Assembly (NCBI GenBank): GCA_964019425.1
Contig: OZ025858.1
Coordinates: forward strand, 248,001-312,000
Length of the DNA stretch: 64,000 bases
Direction of reading: 5' to 3'
Origin: Flectonema sp. DT1601
Lineage: Eukaryota; Euglenozoa; Diplonemea; Diplonemida; Diplonemidae
Under the pieces are notes generated by a model, which did not search any database, was not told where the DNA came from, and saw only the letters and a program-made list of their open reading frames with translations. How positions within the stretch are numbered: the stretch's first letter is position 1; the number at the start of each line of letters is the position of its first letter. A program made the position numbers and the translations under genes. Positions 23,858 through 34,995 of this stretch are shown in pieces.

Positions 23858-25953
23858 GACTACAGATATATTTGGGGTTGGGATTGCGTGTGCCGCCGTT
23901 ATTTCCCCGTCTCTCTATGCAAAAAAATATATATTTTCCCTTTTATGTTTTCTTTTGTTTAACAGCTACGAATATTTCTTTTCCGGTCGAGTACTGGATA
24001 TTAATTGTGTATAAATACCTAAAGTTGTTTCTGTTTTTACATTGTAAAAAAATTCATCCCCTCCTGAACGTGGCCCCCGAATCCCATATTCGGCAACACA
24101 TATGGGACTTTTTTTCGATACCAATTGTTGATTTTCTTATATTGCAACCAGGTTTGGCCGAACCCCTATTTTCGTTTTAGCCAGTTTCAAGTTGCTTTCC
24201 ATTTAATATTAATCCCTTTCCCTTGTACCTCTAGTCGCTGTCTCAAGCTCACTAATGTTTATATTAGTTAACTTTAATACAATACATATTCTTATATCAC
24301 TATAAATAATCTCAAACAGTTGACAACCCCTTGACAAAGTCGTTGGCGACAGAGTTGTCCTTCACGGGTTTTTATGAAATACGTGTTGGGTTTCTTCTTC
24401 GTCCTTATTTTCTTTTTTTAAATTATTTTTTATTTCTTAACGTAAAAACACATTCGCGATACCCGGTCCCCTCCGCTCCTCTTTTTTCTTCTTCCGTTCG
24501 ATATATACATATTTTTTTCTCCCCATCATTAAATTTTATGTTTTTTTTTTTTTTTTTTTTTTTGAGAGAAAAATTAGCCTAAGGATACGGTTGTAATTAC
24601 ATAGGTAATAACAGTTTTCCTTTTTCTTGTTTTTCATCTTAGAAACAAAATACGACTCGGTTGAAAAAAATAAGAATATCAGAATATCAATTGCATGCCT
24701 TGCTTTAATTGTAAGTTGGTGGGTTCACTTGTTGTTAGGTAAGACTTTGTCTTGGGTTTTCCTCCTAGATGTTCATTTATTATTCTGGTGAATGAACCCA
24801 GAGAATTTATTTGGGTAGTCTATTGTTTTGGAATTCCAAGGTATACTAGCGTTTTAGCTTTTGTTTTCATATTTCTTTCTCTCTTTTTTTTTTTCTTCTT
24901 TCCACTAGCTCTTTTTCCTTTCATATATGATGCTCAGCTATGCACTCCTTTCTTAATCCTTATTTGGTGACGTTCATACGTTTATAAAATGATAAAATTG
25001 AGTAACCTTTTTCTTCACGGAATTGTGGTGATGCTCGGTTATTATTTTTATAAAAAAAAAATCGTATCAGACAGCTAGCTTAACGTCTTCCACAGCTTAA
25101 TAAACAGTGCAGTTGGTGTTTTTAATTTTTTTTTTCTTTCTTTGAGTTTCTTACGATTAAATAATGATTACCTTTTTCAAAAGAATTTCTTATTCCTTTT
25201 GTGCCCAACAACCCTGGTGTGGCTAAACATAAAACAATCAGGTTGCTGACAGTGTGTATATGGAGTACGGAAAATCTGATACAGGCAAGATTTTTTTCTT
25301 CTTCTGACATTGACCACTAAACAAAATGGAAGCGGAAAATGAATTAAAAAAAAAAAAATAAAAAATAAAAAAAATAAGAGAATTTTTTATTTATTACTTA
25401 ATTTTAAACTTCCCCATCTTGCTGCTACAAAAACCTTTTTTTGTACAAGTAAACGATAATTGTTACTCTTCTCTTCTACTGGGCAGTAGTCTTGCATAAG
25501 CCTGCCCACGAACTAAAAAGTTATGAAAAAATAAATTCTCTTTTTTTTTTTGCAGTTGCATTCCGAAAACAGCATAGCAGCCGTAGTATCTTATCGTTCT
25601 TATTATGCCTGTTTTTACATTCGGTAGATATGAGTAGCTTTGCTTCTGCTGTACTCTGCTTTTTTTCTTTTCTTTCTTTCCAGCGACAAGCGATTGAGCA
25701 AGGTCTGGATACTTCCTGTTACCAACCACTTCCCCTACGTGGTCAAACTATCACTTGTTGAAAAAGGTTTACTTCATCGCCAATGGAATACGATTAATTA
25801 GTCAAAATAGATAAGTTCTCTTTGTATCATCGCGTTCTGTTTTTACAGGTAAATGTCAAATCGGTGTCGGAAGAAGCTTCGGATATGTTGTACCGTGTTG
25901 TGGCTGAGGTGTTCCGAATGAAGCTGTTTTTTTATTATTCGATTGTCCCCCAC
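23858..25953. other. Spacer with repeats
   Basis: It holds the partner of the 15605 repeat (23955-24066), a segment around 24100-24190 resembling 56733-56825 (GATACC-A-TGTTG ... TTGCAACCAGGTTTGGCCGA), and a relative of the 21685 repeat at 24235-24330. No gene is supported; 24331-25761 contains only low-complexity ORFs. Confidence 0.55.
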
Positions 25954-25977
25954 AGAAATTAAGAAACTCACTACAAG

Positions 25978-26967
25978 ATGTCACTCAGAATCCTTGTTGG
26001 AAGTATGCTCGTTGCTGGTAGTGGGGCTCTCATTGTTCCAGCGGGAAGTTGCGCTGCGACTTTGTGTCCCGCAGGAAATATCTGTGTTGAGAACGACCAG
26101 GGTGAGGGTAGTTGTGTTGAGCACCCTTGCAACCTCATCGACTGTACGCCCGACAAGCCGCAGTGCATCCTCGAGAACGGTGTTGTGAAATGTGTTGCGT
26201 TGGAGCCGATTGGCAAGTGTGCGACTGTCCGATGCCCTGCCGGTACCAGCTGCTACGAGAACAAGAGGGGACGAGTAAGCTGCAAATCAGACTGCGAGAC
26301 CAGCTGCGGAAACTTCGTGCCACACAAGTGGAAGGGAAGAGATGACGGAGACAACTGCTGCAACAAGTGCAAATGCAGAAACGGGAAGCTTCGCTGCACG
26401 GAGAAGGCTTGCGATTCGAAGAAGGAGAAGAAGCAGTGCGAGGGATGCTCTTACAACTGCTTCACCCACGAAGTGTGGTCTGACAAGAAGAGAGAGTGGT
26501 GTTGCAAGAACAAGATGCTCGGATGCCCGACCACCGAGAGCCTCGCTCTTGGAGAAGTATGTCATCAGTTCTGTGAAGACGGTTCGTGCCCTCCAATCAA
26601 CAAGCGTGATGAATGTGGAAAGGGAGAATGCATTTCAGTTTCCGGCATCCGGTTCAACTCGCTGCTCACTTGCCAGCTTCCGGTGGGTGCGACTTGTTTC
26701 CAGTTCTGTGAGACTGGAAACTGCGCTCCTGTAAATGCCAAGGAACACTGCACAACTGGTACGGAGTGCAAGTCGATTGGTGGGATCGGATTCGACTCTC
26801 ACCACACTTGTCAGGAAGTTCTGGCTGTTGGAGATGCCTGCTACCAATTCTGTGAAGACGGTTCTTGCAAGCCTGTCAACAGACGTGATGATTGCCCAAA
26901 GGGTACTGAATGCAAGTCCAACGGAGGAATTGGGTTCAACTCCCACGAAACCTGCCAGACTCTGTGA
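25978..26967 (+). CDS. Secreted Cys-rich modular protein
   Basis: 329 residues with a signal peptide (MSLRILVGSMLVAGSGALI). Residues 25-95 carry Cys-rich CPAGxxC modules. Residues about 104-140 read CGNFVPHKWKGRDDG then NCCNKCKCRNGKLRCTEKAC, like the PHGW-G-D-G-N-CN-C-C-NG-L-CT-KAC modules of pacifastin/VWC-like repeats in algal and animal extracellular proteins. Residues 190-329 hold three tandem repeats of about 46 residues with six Cys each (pattern C-QFCEDGSC-P-N-RD-C ... GI-FNS-TCQ). No membrane anchor is seen, so it is probably secreted or matrix-bound. Codon use is strongly biased (GAC, AAG, GGA, TGC), suggesting high expression. The ATG is 22 nt after the CCCCCACAG acceptor-like site at 25954-25955. 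Function (inhibitor, matrix or binding protein) is not provable here. Confidence 0.8.
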   Translation: MSLRILVGSMLVAGSGALIVPAGSCAATLCPAGNICVENDQGEGSCVEHPCNLIDCTPDKPQCILENGVVKCVALEPIGKCATVRCPAGTSCYENKRGRVSCKSDCETSCGNFVPHKWKGRDDGDNCCNKCKCRNGKLRCTEKACDSKKEKKQCEGCSYNCFTHEVWSDKKREWCCKNKMLGCPTTESLALGEVCHQFCEDGSCPPINKRDECGKGECISVSGIRFNSLLTCQLPVGATCFQFCETGNCAPVNAKEHCTTGTECKSIGGIGFDSHHTCQEVLAVGDACYQFCEDGSCKPVNRRDDCPKGTECKSNGGIGFNSHETCQTL

Positions 26968-27008
26968 GAAAGTTCTTGCTTTGTCTCGGGCTGGAAAGTA
27001 TTTTAGCT

Positions 27009-27155
27009 CTCCCTCTCCCTCTCCCTCTCCCTCTCGCTTTTATTTTATTTTATTTTATTTTATTTTATTTTATTTTATTTTATTTTATTTTATTTTATTT
27101 TATTTTATTTTATTTTATTTTATTTTATTTTATTTTATTTTATTTTATTTTATTT
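27009..27155. repeat. Microsatellites: (CCCTCT)n then (TTTTA)n
   Basis: A short CCCTCT array (27009-27034) is followed by about 23 copies of TTTTA, just after the stop codon of the Cys-rich gene. It creates spurious long ORFs. Confidence 0.95.
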
Positions 27156-27292
27156 AGTTTTAATTACTGTTTCCTTTCTTTTGATCCTTCCAAAGAAAGA
27201 TATTTTTGTCCTTGTTTGCAATATCTGACAGAGCCGCTCGGGGAATCTTTCCCACGAAATTTGCTTTGCAGGGGGCATCAGGAACGTTTTCC

Positions 27293-27459
27293 TTAACGAT
27301 CAGTTGCAACATGCTGCTGACAAGGGGATGAGACATTCGTGATTCCTCCTTTCTTCATCCACGCATGAGTTTTTCTTTTTTCGATTCATGTTAACGATCA
27401 GCTGCACAAGCGGCTGACAAGGATGGAACCGCTGCGTGGTTCTTCCTTTTTAAAATCCA
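27293..27459 (+). repeat. Duplicated two-stem element in the 3' region of the Cys-rich gene
   Basis: Units at 27293-27361 and 27391-27459 both begin TTAACGATCAG and contain GCTGACAAGG, followed by a TTC-rich end and ATCCAC. In unit 2 the arms CAGCTGC and GCGGCTG pair fully (one G-U), as do GAACCGC and GTGGTTC with loop TGC. Unit 1 keeps the same two stems with about one mismatch each. Confidence 0.65.
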
Positions 27460-27767
27460 CTTCAAATGGTAACCGAAATATTATTTTAGTGATTACTTTA
27501 CTGTTTTTGTGTGAGCTTTGATTCTTCTCACTCAGGAGTAGTTGGTGAAGCTAAAAGTGTTCACTTTAACTTGTCTTTCGTACGCATTTCATATCTTTTC
27601 TCCCATTTTTTCTGGGTGTCTAGTTGAATGTCGCATATTGCAGTTTTCATGTTTCACTTCCTCAACAGGCTTACAGATGGAAGAGATATGTGTTTTGTAC
27701 TATACCTGTCAAATGTTTATTTTGACGTAAACTTTAATTAATCTAGACAACTAATTTACATAAATAA

Positions 27768-28532
27768 ATGGCACACGTTAGGCTTGGTGCTAACGGTAGT
27801 GATGGTTGGAGTATGTTGATGAAAGATTTACTCTGTGTTGGTGGATGTGTTGCTGGTTGTTTTGTCTTTGATAAATTAATAGCAACTCGTATGTTTAGAA
27901 GAGACGATGGATCTGTTGACCATTCTGGAAGATGGTTTGCAGTCCACGCCGCAGCAAACGCAGCAGTTACAGCAACTAGTTTAAAGGATACTGCTTTATG
28001 CTTAGCATCACCAAGTAGATGTACTTCAGCTGACATCGAATGTAGTATGATACCTGTGTACACTATTGGAGCTGTTCATATTTATCATTGTATTGCTTGG
28101 AAGAATCTTTCATTAGATGATTGGTTTCATCACATTGTATTCGGAGGGACAATTGTTAGTATTGGTCTTTTCTTTAAGGGAGGACACATGGTTAATGCTT
28201 TATCATTTACTCTAAGTGGATTCCCAGGTGGTCTCGACTACGTTCTACTAGCATTGGTGAAGTTGGGTGTTATTTCACATGAGGTTGAGAAGAGATGGAA
28301 CGCTCGTATTATGACTTGGATTCGTGCTCCTCTCACAACTATTTTAAGTTATAATCTACTTACTGTGTTTGCTTCCCCAGACAGAAAATCTGAAACACCT
28401 CCAAAGACATCTGAACTACTTGCTGCTACCCTCGTGGCAATACTAGTCTACTTCAACGGTAATTACTACGCACAGCGTGTTGTTGGTAACGCTTACAGAA
28501 AGGACATTCAAATTCAGCGAGTTGGATCTTAA
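27768..28532 (+). CDS. Multi-pass membrane protein, TLC-like
   Basis: 254 residues with about six or seven hydrophobic segments (near residues 19-36, 60-78, 97-112, 125-142, 157-178, 195-212, 220-238). Signature stretches are GRWFAVHAAANAAVTA, VHIYHCIAWKNLSLDDWFHH, LSGFPGGLDYVLLALVKLG and EKRWNARIMTWIRAPL. The HIYHC and DDWFHHIVFGG motifs resemble the His-rich core of TRAM/LAG1/CLN8 (TLC) proteins, which act in lipid metabolism or sensing in ER membranes. Similar conserved unknowns exist in plants, algae and kinetoplastids as far as I recall. There is no cleavable signal peptide. The start is the first ATG after the AG at 27745-27746. Gene reality is sure; the TLC assignment is moderate. Confidence 0.7.
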   Translation: MAHVRLGANGSDGWSMLMKDLLCVGGCVAGCFVFDKLIATRMFRRDDGSVDHSGRWFAVHAAANAAVTATSLKDTALCLASPSRCTSADIECSMIPVYTIGAVHIYHCIAWKNLSLDDWFHHIVFGGTIVSIGLFFKGGHMVNALSFTLSGFPGGLDYVLLALVKLGVISHEVEKRWNARIMTWIRAPLTTILSYNLLTVFASPDRKSETPPKTSELLAATLVAILVYFNGNYYAQRVVGNAYRKDIQIQRVGS

Positions 28533-29967
28533 ACACATGTTTGATACTTGGCTGTTGTGTGTTTTGCGTGTGGTGTTTATTTTCTTCAAGTGTTTTCTTT
28601 TTCTCTCTCTTCTTTTCTTGGAAATATGAAAGCATCTTTTTGTTGTTTTAATGAAGTTCGTTAAACAATTGGTTAATGAAAAATTAGGGGATTTGAAAAG
28701 AAATTAATTCGTGTGATTACAGTAGTGTCGCGAGTGCTTGTTGTTATTTTTGTTGTTCTCCGTGTGATTTCTTTTGTTTGACAAGTCAGGATGACTATAT
28801 ACAGTCGCTGAGTAGGAACTAATAACTCGAGTTAGACGCTATTCTGAAGGATTTGATAACCCTCTTGTTCTACTGACTATCTAAGATAAATGCCCTCTCT
28901 TTTTTTGCGATTTCTTTTCTGTATTCCCCCTTTTTTTTGTTTTTTTGTTTTTATATCTACCACGAATTTTCTGGTATTTACTGGTGGGCCTGCTAGCGAC
29001 CTACTGGTAGGCTGCTAGTAATAAGAAAAGGGATAATGTTAAAACAAGGTTAATTCTTTGTTACGATTGAAAAAGAATTTTTTTTTTTTTTTTGGAAACA
29101 GTTAATTCTTTTATTTCCAATCAGATCATAAAATTCCGACAGTATCAGCAGTTGAGAACGAATCTTTTTTTTTTTTTTAAAATTTTTTTTTGAATTTTTT
29201 TTTTTTTTATTTGTCACAACCGAGAATTTGAAGGGTTCTTCCCAACAATAAGTTATCTAGTTTTTCATTTGTGAAATAATAACAGAGACTTTAGTGTAAT
29301 AGTTCAACTTTATTCATCTCACCTTGATTTCGGATTTCGTGCTCCAAATTAAGAAAAAAAATAATACAAAGTTTTATATATGGTCATTACTTTATTCCTG
29401 CGGTATGGATGACTGATATAACCTTACATACAGGTGTGCATTGACTTCGTCAAGATAAAAGAAATATTTTCTGTTGATTTTTTTTTTTTTTTTTTTTGCA
29501 CCGACGAAGTCGGAGAAGAAACTATTCAGATTAAGAGCCGTTATTTATTATGTCATGTTATCTATTTCCCTGTGCGCCAGTAAAACTAGCTGCGATCAAC
29601 AAAATATAAGGCTTATCTGAATGGTTTTTGATTTTTTTTTTTCCTCCCCCCCTTTTTATGAAATTATCACCCTCACTGGGGTTGCGTAATCTCATCGGCT
29701 GCTGCTCACTCTTCGACGAAAAAAAATTTTTTTTTTTTTCCCTTTAATTATATGCAGGATAATCATGGTTTCTTCTCTGATAGCTTAGCAGCGATTTTTG
29801 CATTTATTTTATGGTCCAAGCTGCTTATATGATGATGGTAGGATGATAAACTAGTGAGTCAAGTATAAAGTGGTCTATACCAATACTCTATCTCACTGAC
29901 AGGACATTCATGATAGAATTGGGTTATGAGGATTAGTAGGTTGCAATTTTTATTTTTCTCTTTTTCC
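28533..29967. other. Intergenic with dispersed repeat
   Basis: T-tracts and a copy of the 8000/56078 repeat at about 29520-29630. There are two CTGCTAG motifs with a CCTACTGGTAGG palindrome between them at about 28990-29017. No gene is supported. It ends in CTCTTTTTCCAG (AG 29968-29969), an acceptor-like site. Confidence 0.6.
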
Positions 29968-30010
29968 AGGTCTTCATCAGAGGTAATTTCAGCAACTTTT
30001 TACAAAAAAA

Positions 30011-31181
30011 ATGTCACTCGAATCAGCAATGGAATGCGGAGTTCACTTCGTCAAGGCTTACTACAGGGCACTCGCAACGGATGTCACTCAGTTGACGTCC
30101 ATGTACGTTTCGTATGTAGAATTTTATTATTAAATAACCTTCTTGTGTGTCTGGCTACCAGGTAAGCTATTCAAACTAATCAAACAGAGGATCCCAGCTC
30201 GTCACTGAGACTGGAAGCATCAAGTCCGGAGACATCATCCCAGCGTACCTTGAGCAGAAGGCTGCCGAACAGTCGAAGAAGTTCGCCATCGAGGCCATCG
30301 GTGCCTACCCAGGAGTTGCTGACTCTGTTCTAGTGTTGGTTCGTGGAACCATCCTCACCGCTGACTCCACCAGAAAGTTCAACCAGGTGTTCTCCCTTGC
30401 TAAGCGTGATGCTTCAAAGTACTACATCCAAAATGATGTTCTTGAGATTGTTGACAGCGCCACTCAGGAGACTCAGGCTGAAGTAGAGCAGCCAGCTCCA
30501 GTTGTTGTCGAGGAGACCTACGAGCCAGCTGTTGAGGAGCCAGAGCCAGAGCCAACCCCAGCTCCAGTGGAAGACTTGGTCGCCGAGTTGAACGAGCCTG
30601 AGCCAGAACAAGAGCCAGAGCCAGTAGTTGAGCCAACTCCAGCTCCAAGAGAGCAAACCCCAGAGCCAGAAGTTGAGAAGGAGGAGGAAGAGCCAGCATC
30701 CACCGGTTGGGCCGCCATTGCCAGAAAGAAGAAGACTGGTTCAGCCAAGCCTGCTGTTGTCCAGAGAATTGCCGGAGGAACCATCCCGGGAGTTGTAGCT
30801 GCCAAGTCCAAGGAAGAAACTGACAAGAGAGGAGTCAGCCCAAGCAGAGCCAGAAAGGGACCCGCTCCAGCACCAAAGCAGACCTTCTCCGTCTACGTTT
30901 CCGGCCTTCCAGCTGACACCACCGAAGATGACATCTCAAAGGCCTTCGGAAAGTACGGCACCCTCGCCGGAAAGAAGCTTTTTGCTGACAAATTCTACTG
31001 CTTCGTCGACTTCGCCGAGAAGGCTGACATGCAGAAGGTATTGGACCCAAACACTGTTGCTGTTAAGGGAACCAACGTCAAGGTGAGCGCCAAGCGCCCA
31101 AACACTGGTGCTGCTCCAGGTGGAGCTGACAAGGCTGCCCGCCCAGCTCGCCCAGCTGCCGCTGCACCGTATGTACATTAA
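30011..31181 (+). CDS. G3BP: G3BP-like protein: NTF2-like domain plus RRM, one intron
   Basis: Exons 30011-30111 and 30188-31181 give 364 residues. Splicing (GTATGT ... ACTAATCAAACAG) joins TSMYVS to GSQLVTETG and restores the N-terminal NTF2-like domain: FVKAYYRALATDVTQLTSMY, then FAIEAIGAYPGVADSVLVLV, FNQVFSLAKRDA and YYIQNDVLEIVD, residues 1 to about 125. A Pro/Glu-rich acidic linker follows (about 130-235), then an RRM (about 265-335, RNP2 VYVSGL, RNP1 FYCFVDF) and an Ala/Pro/Arg tail. This is the order of G3BP/Rasputin proteins, RNA-binding scaffolds of stress granules. Codon use in exon 2 is highly biased. The stop in YVH lies inside a GTATGT, so the last exon may continue elsewhere (see findings). 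Confidence 0.85.
30112..30187 (+). other. Cis-spliced intron (76 nt)
   Basis: Donor GTATGT, 3' end ACTAATCAAACAG with the branch-like CTAAT directly before the acceptor. An inner CAG/GTAAG at about 30159-30165 could give an alternative exon edge, but only full removal keeps the domain frame. Confidence 0.8.
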
Positions 31182-33382
31182 TTTCTGTTATATGTAGTCT
31201 CAGTTATCATATGTGTTGGATATGCTGCTTTAATTTATAATTTATCACTCATGGCACAGCAATTAAACCACTTAAAACTACAGAAGAAAGTAAATAAAAC
31301 AAACGTTTGAGCTCACCCACTGACGCTGTTTGGTACCTCGTTGACTCATCTCTTTTAAAAAAAAATAATAAAGGTTGCAAACCCCCTTGTAACTCCAACT
31401 AATATAGGTTTTTTAAAAAAAAAAAAAAAAAAAAACTAAACAAACACGGGAATAAACAAAAAAGAAAAAAAAAACAAATTAATTTTTTTTTAAAACTTTT
31501 TATTACATTTATTTTATTTTATTTATTTTTACTGTCGATCTCTTTATTCTTTTTAATTACTTCTCCTAAGTGAAAAAATGAAAGGAGAATCGTGTCCGTA
31601 TCGAATGTTCGCTTAGCTACAAACGATCCCAAAGGAGAAAATGATTCCACTGTTTGCTTCATCAAAGGCGTTCGTTCCGAAACACACCTTTTTCTCTCGC
31701 GAAAAAACCGGAAAAAAAAAAATATATATAGAACGGGGAAATACAGAAACAGAAAAAAAACATTATACAAAACAATGTTTTGAAAAAAAAAAAAATAAAA
31801 AAAAAATAAACCAACTCTATCTTTGAAAAAAAGTGACTAACTTACTAGTAACTTTATCATTTAGCTTGAGAAAAACAAAAGCGTTAATTACCCTGCCCGC
31901 CCCGCGTATTTGCCTTTTGTTGTTTTTTGTTTCCCCTTTGCGTTCTCTTTTTTTTTTTTTTTCTCTCTCTCTCTGGTTGCTGTTTCTTTCTTTCTTTTTT
32001 TTTTTTTTTTTTTTGTGTTTTTTTTTAAGTTTAAGAGAGATATCTGTTATCTCTTGGCAGGGAAGGAGAAAAAAAAAAAAATATTAACAAGTACTGCGAC
32101 CAGAGGGGGTGGAAAACACGTGTGATTACCCAAAGAGCTGAAAAACGGTGCTAAATGGTGCTCTCTTTCACCATAGGCAACCCAGCTGCAGGTTAAAAAA
32201 AAATTTATAGCATTTTTTCCCCTCACTTTTTTTTATTTATTTATTTCTTTTGCATTCTCTTTCAATCCGCCCCCCTTTAAGTTTATCCTTTTATCACATT
32301 GTAGACCAAAGAAAGCTTTAGGGTAGACCTGCCTAGTTGTTGGTCGGCTGCCTAGTTGGAGAATTCGTGCCGTGTTGAACTCCCCTCCATCCCCAATACA
32401 AAGAAAGTCATTTAAAAAAAAAAAAAAATAATAATTACAAGCAAAATTAAAAGGAGGAGATTGAAGGGGAAAAATATCATTAGCTCTTTTGTAATGTGGG
32501 ACGTGTTATCGCTGCCCATGTCGTATTGAGTGTGCTGGCTGGCACATGGGCGACACTAAGAATATAGAATCTTTGACATGTGAGAGAAGTGAAGTTATGG
32601 AGGAGATGTATTGTACTCACTCTAGCATGGATAGATGAGATTCAAACAATTTTATTTCTATTTTTTTATTATTTTTATTTTAATTTTTTTTTTTTTCCTG
32701 TGTGTCCTGTTTTTTTTCCCCCACCCGGGTGTTGACTCTTCTTAGTTATCTCTTCCCCCTTTTTTTTCTTTTTTTGCATTATCTCAACACGAAGGGATGT
32801 CTTGGATTATTAGTAAGTCTCATAGGTCTGCCCTAGGGCTGTAGGTTACTACAATATTAGAAAATTCGGCTAATTTAAAAAAAAAAAAAAAAAAAAACGG
32901 GAATTTCGTACTACTTCCGCCAAACTGTTTTTCTTGATGTGTTTTTTTTACTCCCAATCGACTTTGGCAATATTAATTTGCCCTCTTGTTGTTGTTAAGT
33001 CCTCGTAGCATCGGATTCAGAGTGTTCGGACCAACAGTTAAGGGATTACTTTTTTTTTTTTTTGAAAAAAGTTGTTCGATTTAAAAAATAAAAAAGGAGT
33101 ATTATCATTTTCAAAAAATAGCGGTTTTTAAAAGGCACGTCTCTTTTTTCATTCAAAAAATAAAAAAAAATTTAAAAAAAAAAAGCGCTTTACTCTCCAC
33201 CACACCCCCATTATCTCGTTATCATTCATGTGATCAAATAATAAGGAGCTGAATTTATGTTTCTTTGTGTTCTTCAGGTCATCACTAAGAAGGAAATCCC
33301 AATACTGATAAAAATTATTTTGTTCACATAATAAGTGTAGCATTTCCATAATACTTTTTTCACCCTAATAGACGGCCTTACA
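31182..33382. other. Intergenic, no gene seen
   Basis: Many A- and T-tracts (31410-31432, 31989-32014, 32879-32896). Paired CTGCCTAGTTG motifs lie at about 32330-32357. ORFs are low-complexity. It ends in GGCCTTACAG just before the next ATG. Confidence 0.6.
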
Positions 33383-33384
33383 GA

Positions 33385-34861
33385 ATGAGGCTAATCATTA
33401 TTTCTGGACTGGTTGCGTCTGCGGTATGAGTTTCAACTTTTTTTTTTCCCCCCTTCTTTTGTTTCACCGTAAGGACTGTATAGCGAATTGAAAGAAACGA
33501 AAAAAAAAAAAAAAAAAAAAAAAAAAACCCTTCAGATTGCTGCGAGTTGTGGCGATTTAGTAATTGTTTCTCCAAGTGAAACATGTGGCTCTGGAACGCT
33601 AGCTGACGCAGACACGATTAGTAATTGTTCAGAAACTATTTGTTCTTTGATTGACAAGTTTGATACAGCTCGAGGAAGTGATTCGAATAACGGCATTGCT
33701 GGGTCCGGCTACGGTCCAGACACTTGTCGTATTCAAGCTGTAGACAGTAATGCAAATCTTATATGTATAAAAAGTAATCCATCACATCCATGGACTGCCA
33801 CCGATGAGACTTGGAATGCTCCAGACGGAAAACAAATTCAACTAAAGAGGCTGACGAATACCAAAACACTAGACACGGCGTTGATTGCTACTTCTAATGG
33901 AGGTCGTATTGAACAACTCAAGCTATCATCGAATGGAGGAATACTTGTTGACATGTTGGCTGGAAACCATCACAACGCATCAGCAATGCAAGACAGAACT
34001 AATTACAGGGGTTGTTCTCTTATGCCATGGGCGAATCGAATCGAAGATGGAAAATATACATTTTTTGATGAAAAATATCAACTTCCCATAAATGAGAATC
34101 ATGGGGTTAGACACCACGCACTACATGGATTCTTATTTTATCAAAATATGACTATCGATCAGAAAATTATTTTCAATGAACATTCAGTTATTTTAAAAAC
34201 AACAAAGTCTTTCACGTCTTCAAACAGCTATCCAGGATATCCATTTAAGTTTACCATAAATATTGAATACAATCTTAATTCATCCTCATTCTTTAATATT
34301 AAAGTCACTGCTATCAACACTGACGCTGACGATGGTAAAGGCTCTGCGATGCCATTTTATATGGGATGGCATCCGTTTTTTAAGGTTAAGAGTGTGTCAG
34401 AAACTTGTATTGAGTTTGATAAAAACGTTGAATATTCAGAATTGAATTGTGGTGGGCCTCCTCACGGTGATCAACTTATTGCGAATGCTACCCTTATACC
34501 AACAGGAAGATCAAAGTCTTGGAAGTTGTTTGATGGGAAAAGACCCATCGGAACTAAGAAGGTTGGTAGCTCATTGCCTAACTACTATGACACAGCGTTT
34601 CGTATTTCTAATCCGGATTTGTCAATTACTCGCAATAAAATAATTGACAGCTGCTCAGCTCCTTATAAAATGGTTCTTTGGCAAGATAGCAATTTTCGTT
34701 TTAATCAAATGTACACTGGGCTGCCGTCATCAACGGGTGAAGAAGCAGTTGCGTTTGAACCACAATCTGGAAGTATAAACAGTTATAACAATGGTGATGA
34801 CCTTTCTGTGTTGTATCCAGGTCAATCATTTACTGGTGAGTTCGGATTTTATGTTGAGTGA
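33385..34861 (+). CDS. Secreted aldose 1-epimerase (galactose mutarotase-like), one intron
   Basis: Exons 33385-33423 and 33536-34861 encode 454 residues. The 39-nt first exon gives MRLIIISGLVASA and, joined to IAASCGD, makes a clear signal peptide; exon 2 alone would start inside a poly-lysine artefact. A Cys-containing stretch (residues 18-100) precedes the mutarotase domain. Family motifs are RHHALHGF (His 210), MGWHPFF (His 292) and VAFEPQSGSINSYN (Glu 421), matching the two catalytic His and the Glu of aldose 1-epimerases, which interconvert alpha and beta anomers of aldoses. Secretion suggests action on external or endomembrane sugars. The N-terminal Cys region is not part of the usual enzyme. 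Confidence 0.85.
33424..33535 (+). other. Cis-spliced intron (112 nt) with a long A-tract
   Basis: Donor GTATGA, acceptor CCCTTCAG. It contains a T/C run and a 27-nt A run. The branch site is less clear than in the other introns. Confidence 0.7.
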
Positions 34862-34995
34862 TAAAATTAACTTTCGTTTGCCTTTTTAAAATTTCCCCAC
34901 ACATTCTCTTTTTGTAATATTGACCGTTTTTTTTTTTTAAAAGTCATATTTTATCATATTTTATATTTAAACAAAAGGAGGGATTGGAAAATAAT

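Noticed and set aside
26735-27296. ORFs of 128-140 codons ending in FYFILFYFIL repeats
   Set aside because: Frame-shadows of the Cys-rich gene running into the TTTTA microsatellite.
34984-34995. Upstream TTG start for PSMA1
   Set aside because: The ATG at 34996 gives the normal alpha-subunit N-terminus; eukaryotic starts are ATG.
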